Origin: Notospermus geniculatus
Lineage: Eukaryota; Nemertea; Pilidiophora; Heteronemertea; Lineidae
Length of the DNA stretch: 64,000 bases
Assembly: GCA_002633025.1 (NCBI GenBank)
Contig: NMRB01000055.1
Coordinates: 629,945 to 693,944, forward strand
Direction of reading: 5' to 3'
The notes under the pieces are model-generated. The model made no database searches, had not been told where the DNA came from, and saw only the letters and a list, made by a program, of their open reading frames with translations. Positions 33,611-46,390 of the stretch are shown here, one piece after another (positions within the stretch are counted from its first letter, which is position 1; every line of letters starts with the position of its first letter). A program made the translations under genes and the position numbers.

Positions 33611-35360
33611 TTATGCATGAAGTCATTACTGTACATGTGGGTGTTGGGAGTCCGGACGTCAGTGAAAATGTGACCCAATACATTTCATTTGTAACAACCA
33701 AATCTACATGTAGGGGAAGATTCTTAGCTGGCTGACCCATGACCAGGGGCATGGGCCTTGCTTTTTGGCTTAATTTATGTGTGGTTCAGGTGAGGCCAGG
33801 GTGCTGACTGGTAGCACAGGGCCGTAGCATAGGAAAGGCACGTGGGAAGCCCCCCTTGACATCACTGAAAACGAGCCTTGGGCACAAAATGGCAAAAATA
33901 TTTGTTTTGCCCCTCTCAGCACCAAGTCTAGCCATCTGCCCCGAAACAGGGCATTTGAAATTGACCCATACAGGTATGTAAAGTCATTGGCTTCAATTCT
34001 ATTTTTAGACAGGGATGACCTTTACTTCCGGGACATCCAATTTTAGAATGACCTAGATCTTCCTCACAGTGGCCAGCCTTGCTACAGAATGGAATGATTC
34101 CCAGGGTAGTTTTGAGGTAGCCGATAAGTACAACTTACAGCCCACGGAAGTAAACAAAATGTTTGGTGAATAGAACTGAAATATTTTGCTGAAGTCAAGG
34201 TAAACTAGGTGAAGGTAAAAATAGGTGAAGATACATTGTTTCTCCACTTCATGAAAACATTTCTGACAATCAATGGAAGGAAAATGTTCAAACAAGCATT
34301 ATCACCAGAGGAGGTAAAATAAATGGGTCTACACAGTAGTGAATGTACTTTTAACTCTTTGACTGCCAAACTGCTGTGTGGTGACTGCATCCAACTAAAC
34401 AAAAGCCATTGAAATACCACTTCCTCTAAAACCCTGTAACCCACACAACATAGTGTCAAAATCGTCGTACATGTACTTGGCAAATTCCCAAAACCAGACC
34501 CATCCAAATTTGACCAGTTATCATACACTACTTTTATGGAAAATTAGGTCAATTAATTGTTGCTCTTATTATGTGTTTGGTGATAACATCTTGTTCACAT
34601 CCGTTAGTCTGGCCATGTTATGGTCAGGCAGGACTCAGGTCAGATCAGGTGAATGTGGCAAGTGTGACTGGCGACATTCATGTCTCTTCATGGGAGAAAC
34701 CACGGCCAATCACATAGCCACCATCATGATGTCCACCTTCATGTCCTACCCATATGGTACATGTACATGTACTGTACATGCACAAGCGACTAACTGTATG
34801 CAGCTGATCAAAATTGGTAATAACTGAAATAGAATATGGTGAATATAGAATCCATACCTAAGCACTCCCACAATCCTTCAGGCATGTCAGGAGGGAATAC
34901 TGGTACACACCTCCTCAGATGAAAGGTTAAGATTTGTGTCGGACTGGGGAACTTTTCCCGATCCAATCCTCAGGATATCGTACTAAAAATATCCATATCG
35001 ATTTTATTGAGCATGATGTGGAAACCTCTCACAAATCATAATATAACATTCGCAGTCCAGCTGCTACTGTGATATTTTAAGCACAATGGCGAGGCTGGTC
35101 AGAGTAGATTAAGACTAATCCAATCTGGATGGTTACCCAGACTAAACTAAGCCAAAATTCAGACAATGATGATGTAAAATGTCTGGCTAGATGGCTTTAT
35201 CTGTCAAGGCCACCTCAGAAAGCTCTGACAATGTTCACACCAATGGGTCAGAAAAGGAAAGAAGCCTTTGACAATGTTTACAGCATGGAGAGGAGATGTC
35301 AAAGAAGTGAGAGTCTTTGATATTATAACCCTTGAGTTTTGAAAACCCCATCCTGGTAGG
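33611..35360. other. Gene-poor DNA
   Basis: No exon, RNA gene or delimited repeat was recognised. Confidence 0.4.
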
Positions 35361-35364
35361 CTAT

Positions 35365-35475
35365 TCAGGGGTTCTTATCTTTGCTGCTTCCACCGTCACC
35401 GCACACAACGGTGATGAAGGAAGTGAGCAGTAGAGACCACTGATTACCTCAGGATGAAAACCCTTAACCAGGGGA
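35365..35475. repeat. Interspersed hairpin repeat related to 2100-2190
   Basis: Contains CACCGTCACCGCACACAACG paired with GGTGATGAAGG and a tail ACCACTGATTACCTCAGGAT. The same arrangement, diverged, is at 2100-2190 and at about 11280-11370. At least two independent genomic places therefore carry it. Confidence 0.55.
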
Positions 35476-38400
35476 TATTTACGTACATTGTGCAGAAATC
35501 CAGCCATTGGTGAGAAGCCAACAACAGTCTTGCAACGTGACGAAAAAAACGTGACATTCTCAGTCAACAGCAAATGCCAAGGACATGACATTTGAGGGAT
35601 TATCTGATGGTTTACGCAGAACCCAGAAAGCTTCCAGGAAACTCCGTGACCCTTGGATTGATTTTTCCACAGCGTCATACATGTATTGTACTAGAAGATG
35701 GCTGCTTTGAGAGGATTGGGCTAATAAACCAATTGCCAAAGGGAATGGCTTCTGTATGGATAACATGACATCATCAACAAAATGTCATGGATAAGTGTAA
35801 ATGGATCAATACTTGTTCTAGATACATTTGTGTAAACAACTCTATGATTCTCTTTCAACTCCACATTAGGAAACACCTGAAACTGTAGATATGATTTCAT
35901 CACACCAGACATAACAGTATATCTCAAAATAACAATCTCCAGGCCATGCATCCTTCCAGGATATTGAAATCAATGACATGAAGGACAAATGTCAAGAGAG
36001 ATAAGATCTATTGCTCTCAATCAAATATTTTGATTGTTTTGATCATGTGTGTCAATACACCATAAACTCAAACTTGCAGGTTAATCACGGATTGTGATAT
36101 TTAGCATGTAGGCCTAACTGCTCCCAAGAATAAGGTACAGAGCATTATGGTCACTGCATTCATCGCAAAAGGCAAATAAATTCTTTGCTATAGTTCCTTG
36201 CAAGCCAATGTTCAGAATATGGATGGTCCACTGACACTGTTCAAATCATCCTGTCATCTCCAGGATGCAAACCAAGCTCCTGGTTGCAGGGCATAAGATC
36301 TGATCAAGTGTTTGACCAATCCATTGCAAGTCCGGTGCGGTGATAATCAATATCTTATGGATTATTGGATATCAGTCGATTGGACCTAGGTGGACATCGA
36401 TTTCACGGTGAAATCAATGAGTTATATCGAAGAAGATAAGGCCAGGGTTCATGAATGGGTTTACCTGGCGGCAATAAGTCTGCAAAACAAATGAAATTGC
36501 CAACTGTGTAAAACCTCGACATAAAGACAAAAGTCATCTCTGCTTGATTGGGAAGCTGACAAAAGGTTCTTGAAGAACCAAATTTACCGATGAAGCACTT
36601 GACAGAAACATTTTTGGATGCATCTTCCTCATATCATAGAGGGGGATGGGCAAAGTATCTATCTCATAAGAGAGGTTTATCAACAGTAGCCATCTCTCTC
36701 TGGTTAAACAGGTACAGAAATATGATATTGAAGATTGATATTTCCATGGTGGATATATTCCAAATTGAGTTAAAGAGATCCAGACTGATTGATTAGAATT
36801 GTAATGACATTTCACTACCATTGTATTTAATCCAAGCGAATCATATAGCTCCAAAGCAACAATGCAACTACATGTAGGTCTGCTTAATCCATCTTTAATT
36901 AGCAAAATTATGTAGAGAACTAAAAACAATTTGTAACACTATATCATTATTACCACATTTGGTAATGTACAGGGTTGGCGTTGAAATGGAAAAGAACGTA
37001 GTTCTCACTGAAATGTGATGAAAGAGACACTGCCAGTGAAGAAGTACTGCCAACCAGACTGCAGTTCCTTGGCAACAATTCAGTATACAATAGGCTACAT
37101 CTTAATCTCCAACAGTTTGAAAAAGATCAAATGAAATCGACTAACACCAGAGGCTGAACATGGTGTAGAAGCAATTACGTAGAGGAATATTAAAAGTTCA
37201 CTCTCAAATACAGTGCAGTGGCAATAAGAACAAAGACATTGATCAAAGACAAAGGCATCCATCAGGATGCAACCAAGGATACCTACGAATTGTCATTCAT
37301 GACACATCATTCACCCGCTCTGAGAGTGACTCAACACCACTGGATCTGAACAGTTCCACCCAGCAAGGAAGTCACATCAACAATATATTGGAAATACATG
37401 TACTTCTTCGGTGCATGATCAGGAATTCATATGCGTGCAATTATCTGAAGAGGAGCTCTGGTAAAATAGCACAGGAAATCCTGAAACATACATGACATAC
37501 CTCACATCATGATGACAAACTAAGTCTGCACAGCATCATGAAAGTCTAGAGAGTCAAACCCACCAAATGATGCCTTAGGTGTTCCTGTCAAATTACTTTC
37601 ACAGGTACATCAAAGACTGCACTGAATGAAAATGTCCAAAACCCTCAAAGCGTTAATTGATATTTGTCAAGAAAGCGAACAGCAACCTCAATTCTGGAAA
37701 AGCAGGGTCTTAAAACTGGTGCCTCAGGGATTAAGAAGGAGACATTCCAAAGTGACAAGGGAAACTCTGACTATAATCATGATCATGATACAGCAGGCCT
37801 ACAGATACGTGGCACCACTTCACATCACAGGTAATTTTCTCAATTGGTTGCTGATCTTCCCAACATGCCCAGTGGATAAGATCAGATAGTCTCTTATTTC
37901 AGACAGATGACGTCAAAAAGAGAACAGTAGCCCTATTAAATGTGCCAGTGATTATAAATGGGAGGGGAAATTGATTATGCTTAGATTGAATGAGGTTTTA
38001 TTAACCACAATAAATCATTGGAGAAACCCCACTATCTTGAGTTTGATACATGGGTCTGCAGCAGCTTGCTGTCCCATTAGATAGTGCTCTGCTTCTATGA
38101 GTTAGAGAATCTTCCCAATTCTGCTTATCCAAGTCAGCCTGCCTCTCAATTAACCAATCATCATCATCATAATCAAAACGATCAAAGGACTAATATCCAC
38201 ATGTCATCTGCTATAATCCATAACATAAAATGCAAGAATCACAATCTTGCCTTCTGTACAATCTAGACTTTAAACAGGTCTGCCAGTATTTAGTGTCCTC
38301 CAAAACCCACATTAGAATAGATACACTTTATATTATATCAACTTCATGAATTCAGAATTGATCGAATGGAGCACAATACATATGTTGCTTGTTAAGTCCC

Positions 38401-39148
38401 CAAAAGATAGGCCTATATATCAAGCATACATATGCCCATATATTCCAAATGAAATTCGAACACATGAATAGAAGCAACATGTGTGATAAAGGAAATCTGC
38501 ATGAATTGCGGGTCTATATCTATTAATACTGATCTTGAATAGACATTATGATGCCTGGACAATATAATGTTTGCAAATAATTGAGCAGATGTACATGGAA
38601 TCGCTGAGTGCTCTATATTTTAGGTCATGCATCATGAGATGTTTTCATGAACATACAGTAATTACAAGTATGATGTTCTGTCATCACCAAACTGCACTTC
38701 AATTATCGAACACTGAGTTTGAAAATGGCTTCCTCCTGTAGACATGGTAGACAGTAGAGTATAATAATTCAATAAGATTACATATCATTTTTTTGTTTTA
38801 AATCGGGAAATAACAGCATTGAGTCCATCATGACCTCTGACAATGACGATATGTGCCACTTGTCTCAAAATGATACATGACAACACAGCATTTAAAATCA
38901 TGATACATGTACCAGCCCACATGTGCACCTTCCTTTGTTGCTTTGCTACTCTTGTAAATGTAACTACAAATAGGCTTTGCCCCGAGTGAATAAGATTCTA
39001 CTGTAGGCCTATTCTGTGAAAACGATCGTTCTACATGTAATTTAGCCTACATGACCAGTGCTGGCTTCACTGTGATCTCATTTCACAGAGGAGATATCCA
39101 TTGATTTCATGCCATTTGCCCTGCAGAAAATAGACCTTGGCTCAATCT
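35476..39148. other. Gene-poor DNA
   Basis: I recognise no gene on either strand in this 3.7 kb. It is A+T-rich, with only scattered ACATGTA and TAGGCCTA words. Confidence 0.4.
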
Positions 39149-39173
39149 AGGCCTAGGCCTAGGCCTAGGCCTA
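39149..39173. repeat. (TAGGCC)n microsatellite
   Basis: Four tandem TAGGCC hexamers. The same palindromic word TAGGCCTA recurs singly or doubled across the window, for example near 41430-41465 and 61856-61872. Confidence 0.9.
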
Positions 39174-39559
39174 TGTTGTAACGTTAGAACCTAAAAATAT
39201 GGTCTATCGATAGAATGTAGGATTAAATCATGGTTCAAAATCCAAGTAAAAATGCAAAATTCTTTCCAAAATATCCACATTGCTCATGCCCAGGTCACAA
39301 TGTAATGCTCCTTTAAATTTCCTTTGTTCACAGCCAGCTGATGATCTCAGCTGTGTGCTTAGCTTGCCTTCTGCCGTGCATACCAAAGTGTCAGGGGTGA
39401 GGTATTTTTACCCCACACAGACGATTTTCAAGACGAGTGTTATGCAATGTGATTACCCATTACGATAAAAGAATGCATGCAAAAACAAACTAAAGGTAGT
39501 ATAAGCCGAGTACGTAATGAAATATGCATAATGAATCCTTTGTTATGACGGATTCCAGA

Positions 39560-39935
39560 CCAAAACAACAAAAATGGCTGACCTACCATCGCACGTTGCA
39601 AATGAAGTGTTGATCAAATCTCACTGCTGCTGCTCGATGCAAGCGTCGATTCCAGCCAAACAACTGAGATTTAAACGTTGGATTCCTTAAAGACCCATCT
39701 GCTGCATGTACGTCGAATATTTCGACAGAAACAGGCGATATTTTTGATGGAAGCGGAGACAATGTGGTCACAATCGTCCGTGTTGACATTCATTTCTTGT
39801 TTACCTTTTCCCGTACCCGGAAGAGTGCATACGTCATTTGGTCACGTGTCTTCAAGTATGGCGCACGCGCACTCGAGGATGCACCTAGCGGATAATTTGC
39901 GAACTATCTTTCCCTTCAAACAAAGCGCACGGAAA
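39560..39935 (+). promoter_or_regulatory. Probable hnRNP M promoter and 5'UTR
   Basis: CpG-richer DNA directly before the ATG. The start codon itself lies in an AAAATGGCGGATAT sequence, which resembles the YY1 site common at TATA-less housekeeping promoters. A second AAAATGGCTGAC lies at about 39570. No TATA box is seen. The transcript start cannot be placed. Confidence 0.5.
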
Positions 39936-42900
39936 ATGGCGGATATCGAAGACTCATTGGGTGGGGAAAATGGCTTTGAAAGCCGTGACATCGGAAGGTA
40001 TGTTCGATTTGTCATGCACGCATTTATTGCTGATTATTTATAGATCTCATTTATATCGATTTTTATGCAGGATATTGAGTGACATTGATCGAAATTGCCA
40101 CGCAAAGGTAGCTCCAGTGCCGCCATGCTCCCTCTCCAATCCATCATCCGCTGGCCGCGTGCTTATCAACACATGCACGCACGTGCATCCTGCGGCTACA
40201 TACATGCCTGCACATAATTGCTGTACATGCGGTTCGGACAAAAGCTGGCGCATTGACATGAAACAAAGAATGCACGTCGGCGCCACAAAAGCGCGTAGGC
40301 CTAGGCGTAGGCCCTTGGCCTTTAGACCTAAGTCACGGCTGTTTCAGGCTTTTGAAATTGAATCTTTCCATCGAAATGGTTTCATAACCTCTTTAAATTC
40401 TTAACGATGCAGTAATATGTCTTAGGCCCTACTGTCCATTCCAGTTCCGATTGGCGCGAGGTTTATCAACGATAGCTCCGCAACGGCTGGGCCGATTTTG
40501 ATGAAACATACGTCAATCAACTTGTCTTTCTTGGCGGTACAGCCATCATCACTGTCATTTTCCCGAAAAACGTGACAGAAAAAAGTTCTTTCACAAATCA
40601 CAGTTCGTGTTTACGGCCGAAATGGCGGCCATTTTTAAATGACGCAATGCATCGTGCACGTGTAAACTGCACTGAACAGCATAGCGAAATGAAATGGGTT
40701 TTGAAAAAGGGATCCGTTATGCAGGCCTTACGCGAAAAATGAAGATAGCAGAAAGATACCGGCAAGAAAGACAAGTTAATTGATGTTTGGTATGTTGAAT
40801 TTGACCCAGCCGTTGCGGAGATATCGGCTGAAAACCTCGCGCCACTGGGATTTGAAATGAACTGTAGGGTAGGCTACGTGTTTCTTCAGGTGTTAGGCTA
40901 ACATAGGCAATAAGAACGTTGCATCATTGCTTGCTCATTTGCATTTCAAATGACAGACTTTGTACACAAAGGACATTTGTGTAGCATCTTTTGTATATCT
41001 AAGCTCTCAGGTATTACTATTAGAAATATCAGAAATGAGAAACTTTATTTGATGGCCCCATGCTTTAGACAAAATATCAGTGCACGCCTTCCTATCTTTC
41101 TATTCGCCAAATAATCATTTGTGAGGAAACTGTTGTCATCAGAAAAAGTTAAGTACATATTTCACCATGTAAGAATCCTCGGAGTAGAAAACGAATGATA
41201 CAATATCCTAGCTGAATAAGTACCAATCCACAATATATTCATACAAACTCGATCACGTTTGTGAATTTTCTGTTTTTTGAGAGCTCATTTGTAGAGGAAT
41301 TCAAGACCTGTGCCTTGTTCTTACATAAGTCTCAGAAAGTGACGTGGTATTACTCGAACATTGGTTAGTAATTGACAACAGGGTGATCAGTTATTTCGAT
41401 GGAGGCTCAAACAGCTGTGAAGTATGGCCTATAGGCCTACTAGGCCTAGGCCTAGGCCTAGCCCTAGCGGCAGCCTATACTAACTTTGTCTTTATTTAAT
41501 TTTTGTTTGTGGGACCTCTCTCTCTCTCTCTCTCTCACTGACACACTCCTTGTCGTCTTCTTGGTTGATTTAAATTAGACTCAATCAAAAAATCAGCAGC
41601 CGTGTCACCATAGGCCCCTACGATACGACACGAATACATGACTTGCCGTCCGATCATGGTTTGTTTTCATATGTCATTTAAGGTCGAGATCCAGGTCTCG
41701 TTCTAGGTCAAGAGACCGTGACCGCAGGGATAGACGTGGCAGGGAACGTGAAGATCGTAGACCTCGTACAGACAACCTCAAATGCAAGAGAGTCTACCTG
41801 TGTAACTTGCCATATGAAGCAAAATGGCAAGATATCAAAGACCTGATGAAAAAAGAAGGTATACATGTACAATATCGTGGTTGTGACCGAGTGTTTGTGG
41901 AGCAGTCAGTGGTTGCTGCTTGATGAAGCGATTGCAAACTTTCCTATTGTATTTAAGTATTAAAGCTGTCTGTGCTGGACCTCACCTCCCTAAGATTGGG
42001 GAAGCACATTCACATTGAGGCTGTGGGTTCATTCAGATATTCCTACTAGTAAAAAGTGCTTTTACTCAATGTGTTCAGATTTAGTTCGTGAAAATGATGG
42101 CTCATATTTTCCGTTGTTTCAGTGGGGGATGCTTATGTAGAACTGTATGATGATAGCACTGGGAAGTCAACAGGTTGTGGGTAAGTTTTTTGATGCACTG
42201 ATGGTGAGAATGAGATAGGATTAAGTGACCATGAATAGATCATTCAGGGTTGATTTGGGTTCCAAATCTTACAGATACAATTCCTTAAATTTTTTCTCTT
42301 GCATCTTGCAGATGTGTTGAGTTCAGGACTATTGAACTGGCCAAGGAGTGTATTGAAAAGATGTTTCAGTATGAATACAAAGGACGTCGCCTAATTGTTC
42401 GAGAGGTTAGTTTGGAAGTTTTAATGGGATTGATTGCTTTCCAATTTTCCTGTAGCACAGTGAGCAAGCTTCGTATCGAGTGTTACCAACTAGAGGACTT
42501 GTGTTTGTCTAGTAGCCAGATTGACTCTTGACACCAAATCTTTCCTTGTTTGAAGATGAGTGAACTAGATCTACATCAATTGAATTTCCTCTGTGTTGTT
42601 TTCAGGAGAAAGAAAAGGACCGAGAACGTCATGGGAAAGGTGGTGGTGGTGGTGGTCGATCATCGGATATGGGGTATGGTGGTGGCTATGGTGGCCGAGA
42701 TTCAGGTTATGGTGATCTGGGAGGAGGCATGGGTATGTCTGACCCCGGCATTATCACCCCAGAGATGTACAAGAACCAAGAGACGTATGGAATTCCTGTT
42801 GATGTGTTGATGCAGTTGAAAGTTCTACCACCACTCGTCAGCAAAGTCTTCGTGTCAAATGTAAGTAGAAATGACAACTTTGACTGTACGAATTTGGTGC

Positions 42901-45374
42901 TCAGGTGATCACTGACCACACATCTGGTTCATAGCGTAAACTGAATGTGATTACAAAAGTTCATCATCCTTTGAACTTTTGACGTATGTGAACTTCATAC
43001 TTATATTTACAGCTTCCGTATGAAATTGCTGACGATGAACTGAGAGCAGTGTTTGGACTTGCTGGCAAAGTTATTGGTGCAGAAATCCTGTTAGACAAAC
43101 AGGGGAAGAAAAATGGCAAGGCAGTCATTGAGTTTGAGACTCCGAAAGAAGCTGTTGAGGCTATTGGTATCCTTTCACTGACAGTCAGTTTTGATATACA
43201 TGTATTTTCCTTTGACCAATCAGGAAATCATGTTTGCCCAACCAGTTGATTTAGCTTGACAGACTCAAGTAGAGTGCAGGAGTGCACTCAATAGAGTGCT
43301 TCTAAGATGAGGATAGTATAGAATTGATTGGTAATTTCTAAGTCACTGTCCTTAACCAGGTTATAGCTGTATTGAGGGACCAGAAGCTGTATGATCGGAC
43401 TCTCAGTGTACATTTGGACAAAAAAGCCAAAATGTCAAGTGAGAAGCGATTACCTGCAGGATTGAAGGGGATTGGTCAGAGTATATCATCCCGAATGCGA
43501 ATGACAGGTTCTGGCTTGTCAGATTTTGGTAGGTTCATCTTTATTATACTGAACAGTGGTCAGTCTACTGTTTGAGTTCCAACGATTGGCATGTGGTTTG
43601 AACTAGATTACATGCACAAAGACTTGTTNNNNNNNNNNNNNNNNNNCCCCCCCCCCCCCCCAACTTCTACCTGTAGAACTCAATTTCTTTACAAAGGAGT
43701 TGTCATTGAAGAGTTAAAGCGAATCGAAAGCGAAAAAATTTGATTTCGAAATAGAATTTAATAGGGGACGAATTTTCAGCAAAAAATGTAAACAAACTTC
43801 TCCAGAATCTCAATAAAGAAATTTGCGTGCATTTTGATTGGCTGAATTTTACAAACACCACCCAAATGTAAACAAAATCCGCTATCAATTCGCTTTAACT
43901 GTGTTTGTTTCTGAATTTTGTATATATCAGGTTCTGGAATGGGAAGTTCAGGAATGGGCAGCTCTGGTATGGGAAGTTCAATGATGGGCTCAAGTATGAT
44001 GTCAGACAACATGAACATGATGAGTACGTAACTATTTGTGATACAAGTTGAATAATACCCTTGAGTTGATTCACATGCGGTGTTGTTAGGATCAGAGAAG
44101 ATATGTAGTTTTGTTAGAATTCATTGATGATGATAGCATTAATGAGCAATAGTGGATAAAACGTTTCTTTTGCAGGCAATTATGGGGGCAGCAGTAGCAG
44201 TATGATGAGCAGTGGAATGGGTAACATGGGCATGTCTGGGATGTCAGGAATGTCTGGTCTGAACTCCATGGGAAGTTCCAGTGGATTCGGTGGTGGTAGC
44301 GGTGGAGGCATGAGCAACCTGAATCAGTACTCCACATCAATGGGCAACTTCGGAATGAGCTCTGGGAACAGTATGCTTGGTTCAGATTCAGGTAGGTGCT
44401 TCTTACACTTTCTTCTGCAGCAAATTGCATTGAGTTGTTGAATTCTGTTGACAGGGCTGCAATACCAGGCCTCTGATTATGAAGGTATCTTGGGGTTGGA
44501 GCAAATCTAGTATTCAGGAAGGAACTAGGAAATAAACAAAACAATTGGGGAAACAGTAGTTGGAGGTGTGGCGTGCCGGTTTGTTAGGGGTGATTCAACA
44601 TGTGTGACCTTCAAACAGCTTCGTGTGTTTGATAATAAGTGATATTGACCCTTTCGTGACTTGCAGGCTTTGGCAGCTCTGGCATGAGTGGGATGAGCAA
44701 CTATGGTATGAGTGACATGGGACGGAACATGTCAATGAATAGTATGTCAAGTGGCATGATGAACAGTGGCATGGACTCAATCCGATCTGTGCGCAGCGAG
44801 GGACGGCGTAGCCTCGGTGGCGGTGGCGGCCGGGAGGAATATGCAAACACCGTGCTTGTGAAGAACCTGGATTATAAGGTCAGCTGGCAGGACCTTAAGG
44901 ACCACTTCAGAGAGTGTGGTAAGTTGTCAATTTTGGTGTCACATCAGCTGTTGTTATTTCTCTATTGGCGGTGTCGGTATCACCTACCCCATCACCCCTG
45001 TTTCTTCTCTCAGCTCTTGTGTTGGATGTTTCCTCTGGTAAACCGCATTGTGGAATGGAAATTCAACTCTTCTTTCAGGGGACGTCAAGTATGCCAAGAT
45101 TAAGATGGAGGATGGCAAATCATCGGGCCAGGGCATTGTTCGTTTTGCAACTCTCAGAGAAGCGGAAAGAGCTATTGGTATCCTTTAATGCATACATCAC
45201 AATTGTAGTCCAAGCATTTAACTTCCTTTGGTCTCATTCTTTGGCTGCGAATATCTTTTCTTGTGTGATACGCGTCACTTCTGTATCTTGTGCCTTAACT
45301 CTCCCCCAGAAAAATTCAACGGTCAACAATACCACGGACGCACCATGCGGTTGAAGATGGATGATGGCAAGTAG
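39936..45374 (+). CDS. HNRNPM: hnRNP M / myelin expression factor 2-type RNA-binding protein, 12 exons, complete
   Basis: Exons: 39936-39997, 41683-41858, 42123-42180, 42312-42405, 42606-42860, 43013-43166, 43367-43528, 43931-44023, 44176-44391, 44667-44918, 45079-45177, 45310-45374 (stop TAG). All introns are GT-AG and the frame stays open for 561 residues. Domains in order: short acidic N-terminus (MADIEDSLGG), an SR/RD-rich basic stretch (21-50), RRM1 (about 57-130; RNP2 VYLCNL), Gly-rich linker, RRM2 (209-286; VFVSNL), a long Met/Gly/Ser linker with GMGSS repeats (about 322-480), and RRM3 (484-561; VLVKNL, GQGIVRF). Ending directly after RRM3 and the Met-Gly linker are hallmarks of hnRNP M and MYEF2, nuclear pre-mRNA-binding proteins that regulate splicing. 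It is shorter than human hnRNP M (730 aa) and near MYEF2 (600 aa). The ATG is chosen because it follows an in-frame upstream GC-rich leader and begins the acidic N-terminus. The invertebrate gene is probably the single ancestor of both vertebrate genes. Confidence 0.93.
40427..40869. mobile_element. 443-bp MITE in hnRNP M intron 1
   Basis: Terminal inverted repeats of about 110 bp: left begins CCCTACTGTCCATTCC, the right end inverted begins CCCTACAGTTCATTTC. Both then contain GGCGCGAGGTTT, CTCCGCAACGGCTGGG and AACTTGTCTTTCTT. TAGG flanks both sides (40423-40426, 40870-40873). No protein is encoded; the superfamily is not identified. Confidence 0.78.
41516..41536. repeat. (CT)n microsatellite in hnRNP M intron 1
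   Basis: About ten CT dinucleotides, about 150 bases upstream of exon 2. Confidence 0.95.
43629..43646. other. Assembly gap (18 N) beside a C homopolymer
   Basis: The N run is followed by 14 C, in intron 7 of the hnRNP M gene. It does not touch an exon. Confidence 0.97.
43718..43894. mobile_element. 177-bp MITE with TTAA flanks in hnRNP M intron 7
   Basis: Inverted ends AGCGAATCGAAAGCG and CGCTATCAATTCGCT, with TTAA on each side (43714-43717, 43895-43898). It shares the AGCRAAT terminus and a GTAAACAAA internal motif with the element at 27836-28216. The right end lies about 36 bases from exon 8. Confidence 0.75.
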
Positions 45375-46384
45375 ACAGTTTGGTCATGTCTGACTCGGAT
45401 TGTCTCGGTTCTTGGTTAGCGGACTTGATATCATGCAGTTGTTTCCATCAGATCAACAGTTTTAGGGAGTCGAGATTTGAGTAGTTCAAGTTCTTTGGTT
45501 CCCCTGAAGTTGTGCAGAGAACTTGTAAATAGCACATTGTCTACTTTGATTCGTGGATTCTGTTGTCTTGTCTCGGCTTTGATCCTGATATCGTACACTT
45601 CTGAGTTGTCATTCCCGAGTTATCATAATTGTGAACATGTACATAGTTTTCTCTGCATTTTAAAAGAACTTCAGGTTCTGATGCTACAACTCTCTTTGGT
45701 TTGAATGTAAATTTTCTACTGAGCACTCACCATGGATATGTCTCCCTGCATTGATAGTTTGGTTGGTCAGTCGTGGAGTTGTCATTGATTATTTCCTGGC
45801 TGGCTTTCTACAATGCCCCATTACAAATCGAACTTTCCGTCAAATTTTAGGAATCGACATTTTAACCTTGCACTATGAAGGCATTTTATAGAACAATTTG
45901 TAAGGATGTTTAGGGACGAAAGGATGATCCCTTTCCTTTCTATTTGGGAGATGAAATGGACATTGAGTTGAACCCCTTGAGGTGAATACTCCCATCTTTT
46001 CCCTACTTTAATGGAATTCATTCAGTGTGCACATTAGGCTGTGTTAGTAATGATGATGAAGATATTATTTTCAGGCGCTGTACTTGTAATCATGTTTTCT
46101 TCATTTGGTAACGTTCGTTTCTGATCGCGTTGCCTTGGTAGTGGAATCTGTGCGTATCTTGTAGGTCATCAGATGTTTTTCTCTACTTCTAAGCTGTTAC
46201 CTGTCACCACCATTTAAATTTAGGTCTAACTGTAAACTAGCTTGCTTGTATTCCGTGTTAGGATTGTATTCTACTCTGTTGTTCGGAGACGTGTCTTTTG
46301 TCTTGATGAAGTCGTGGACGTTTAAATCGATGGTCTTTAGAGTGCGTACGATTCCCTCAATCTATGTAAACATCTTTGTTCGGG

Positions 46385-46390
46385 AATAAA
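46385..46390 (+). promoter_or_regulatory. Polyadenylation signal AATAAA, likely hnRNP M
   Basis: First canonical hexamer downstream of the hnRNP M stop that I found, about 1 kb into the 3'UTR. Confidence 0.5.

Noticed and set aside
39678-40043. Upstream extension of the hnRNP M frame to 39678
   Set aside because: The extra N-terminal sequence is promoter-like and not hnRNP-like. The MADIED start gives the expected acidic N-terminus, and the frame beyond 39997 is intron.
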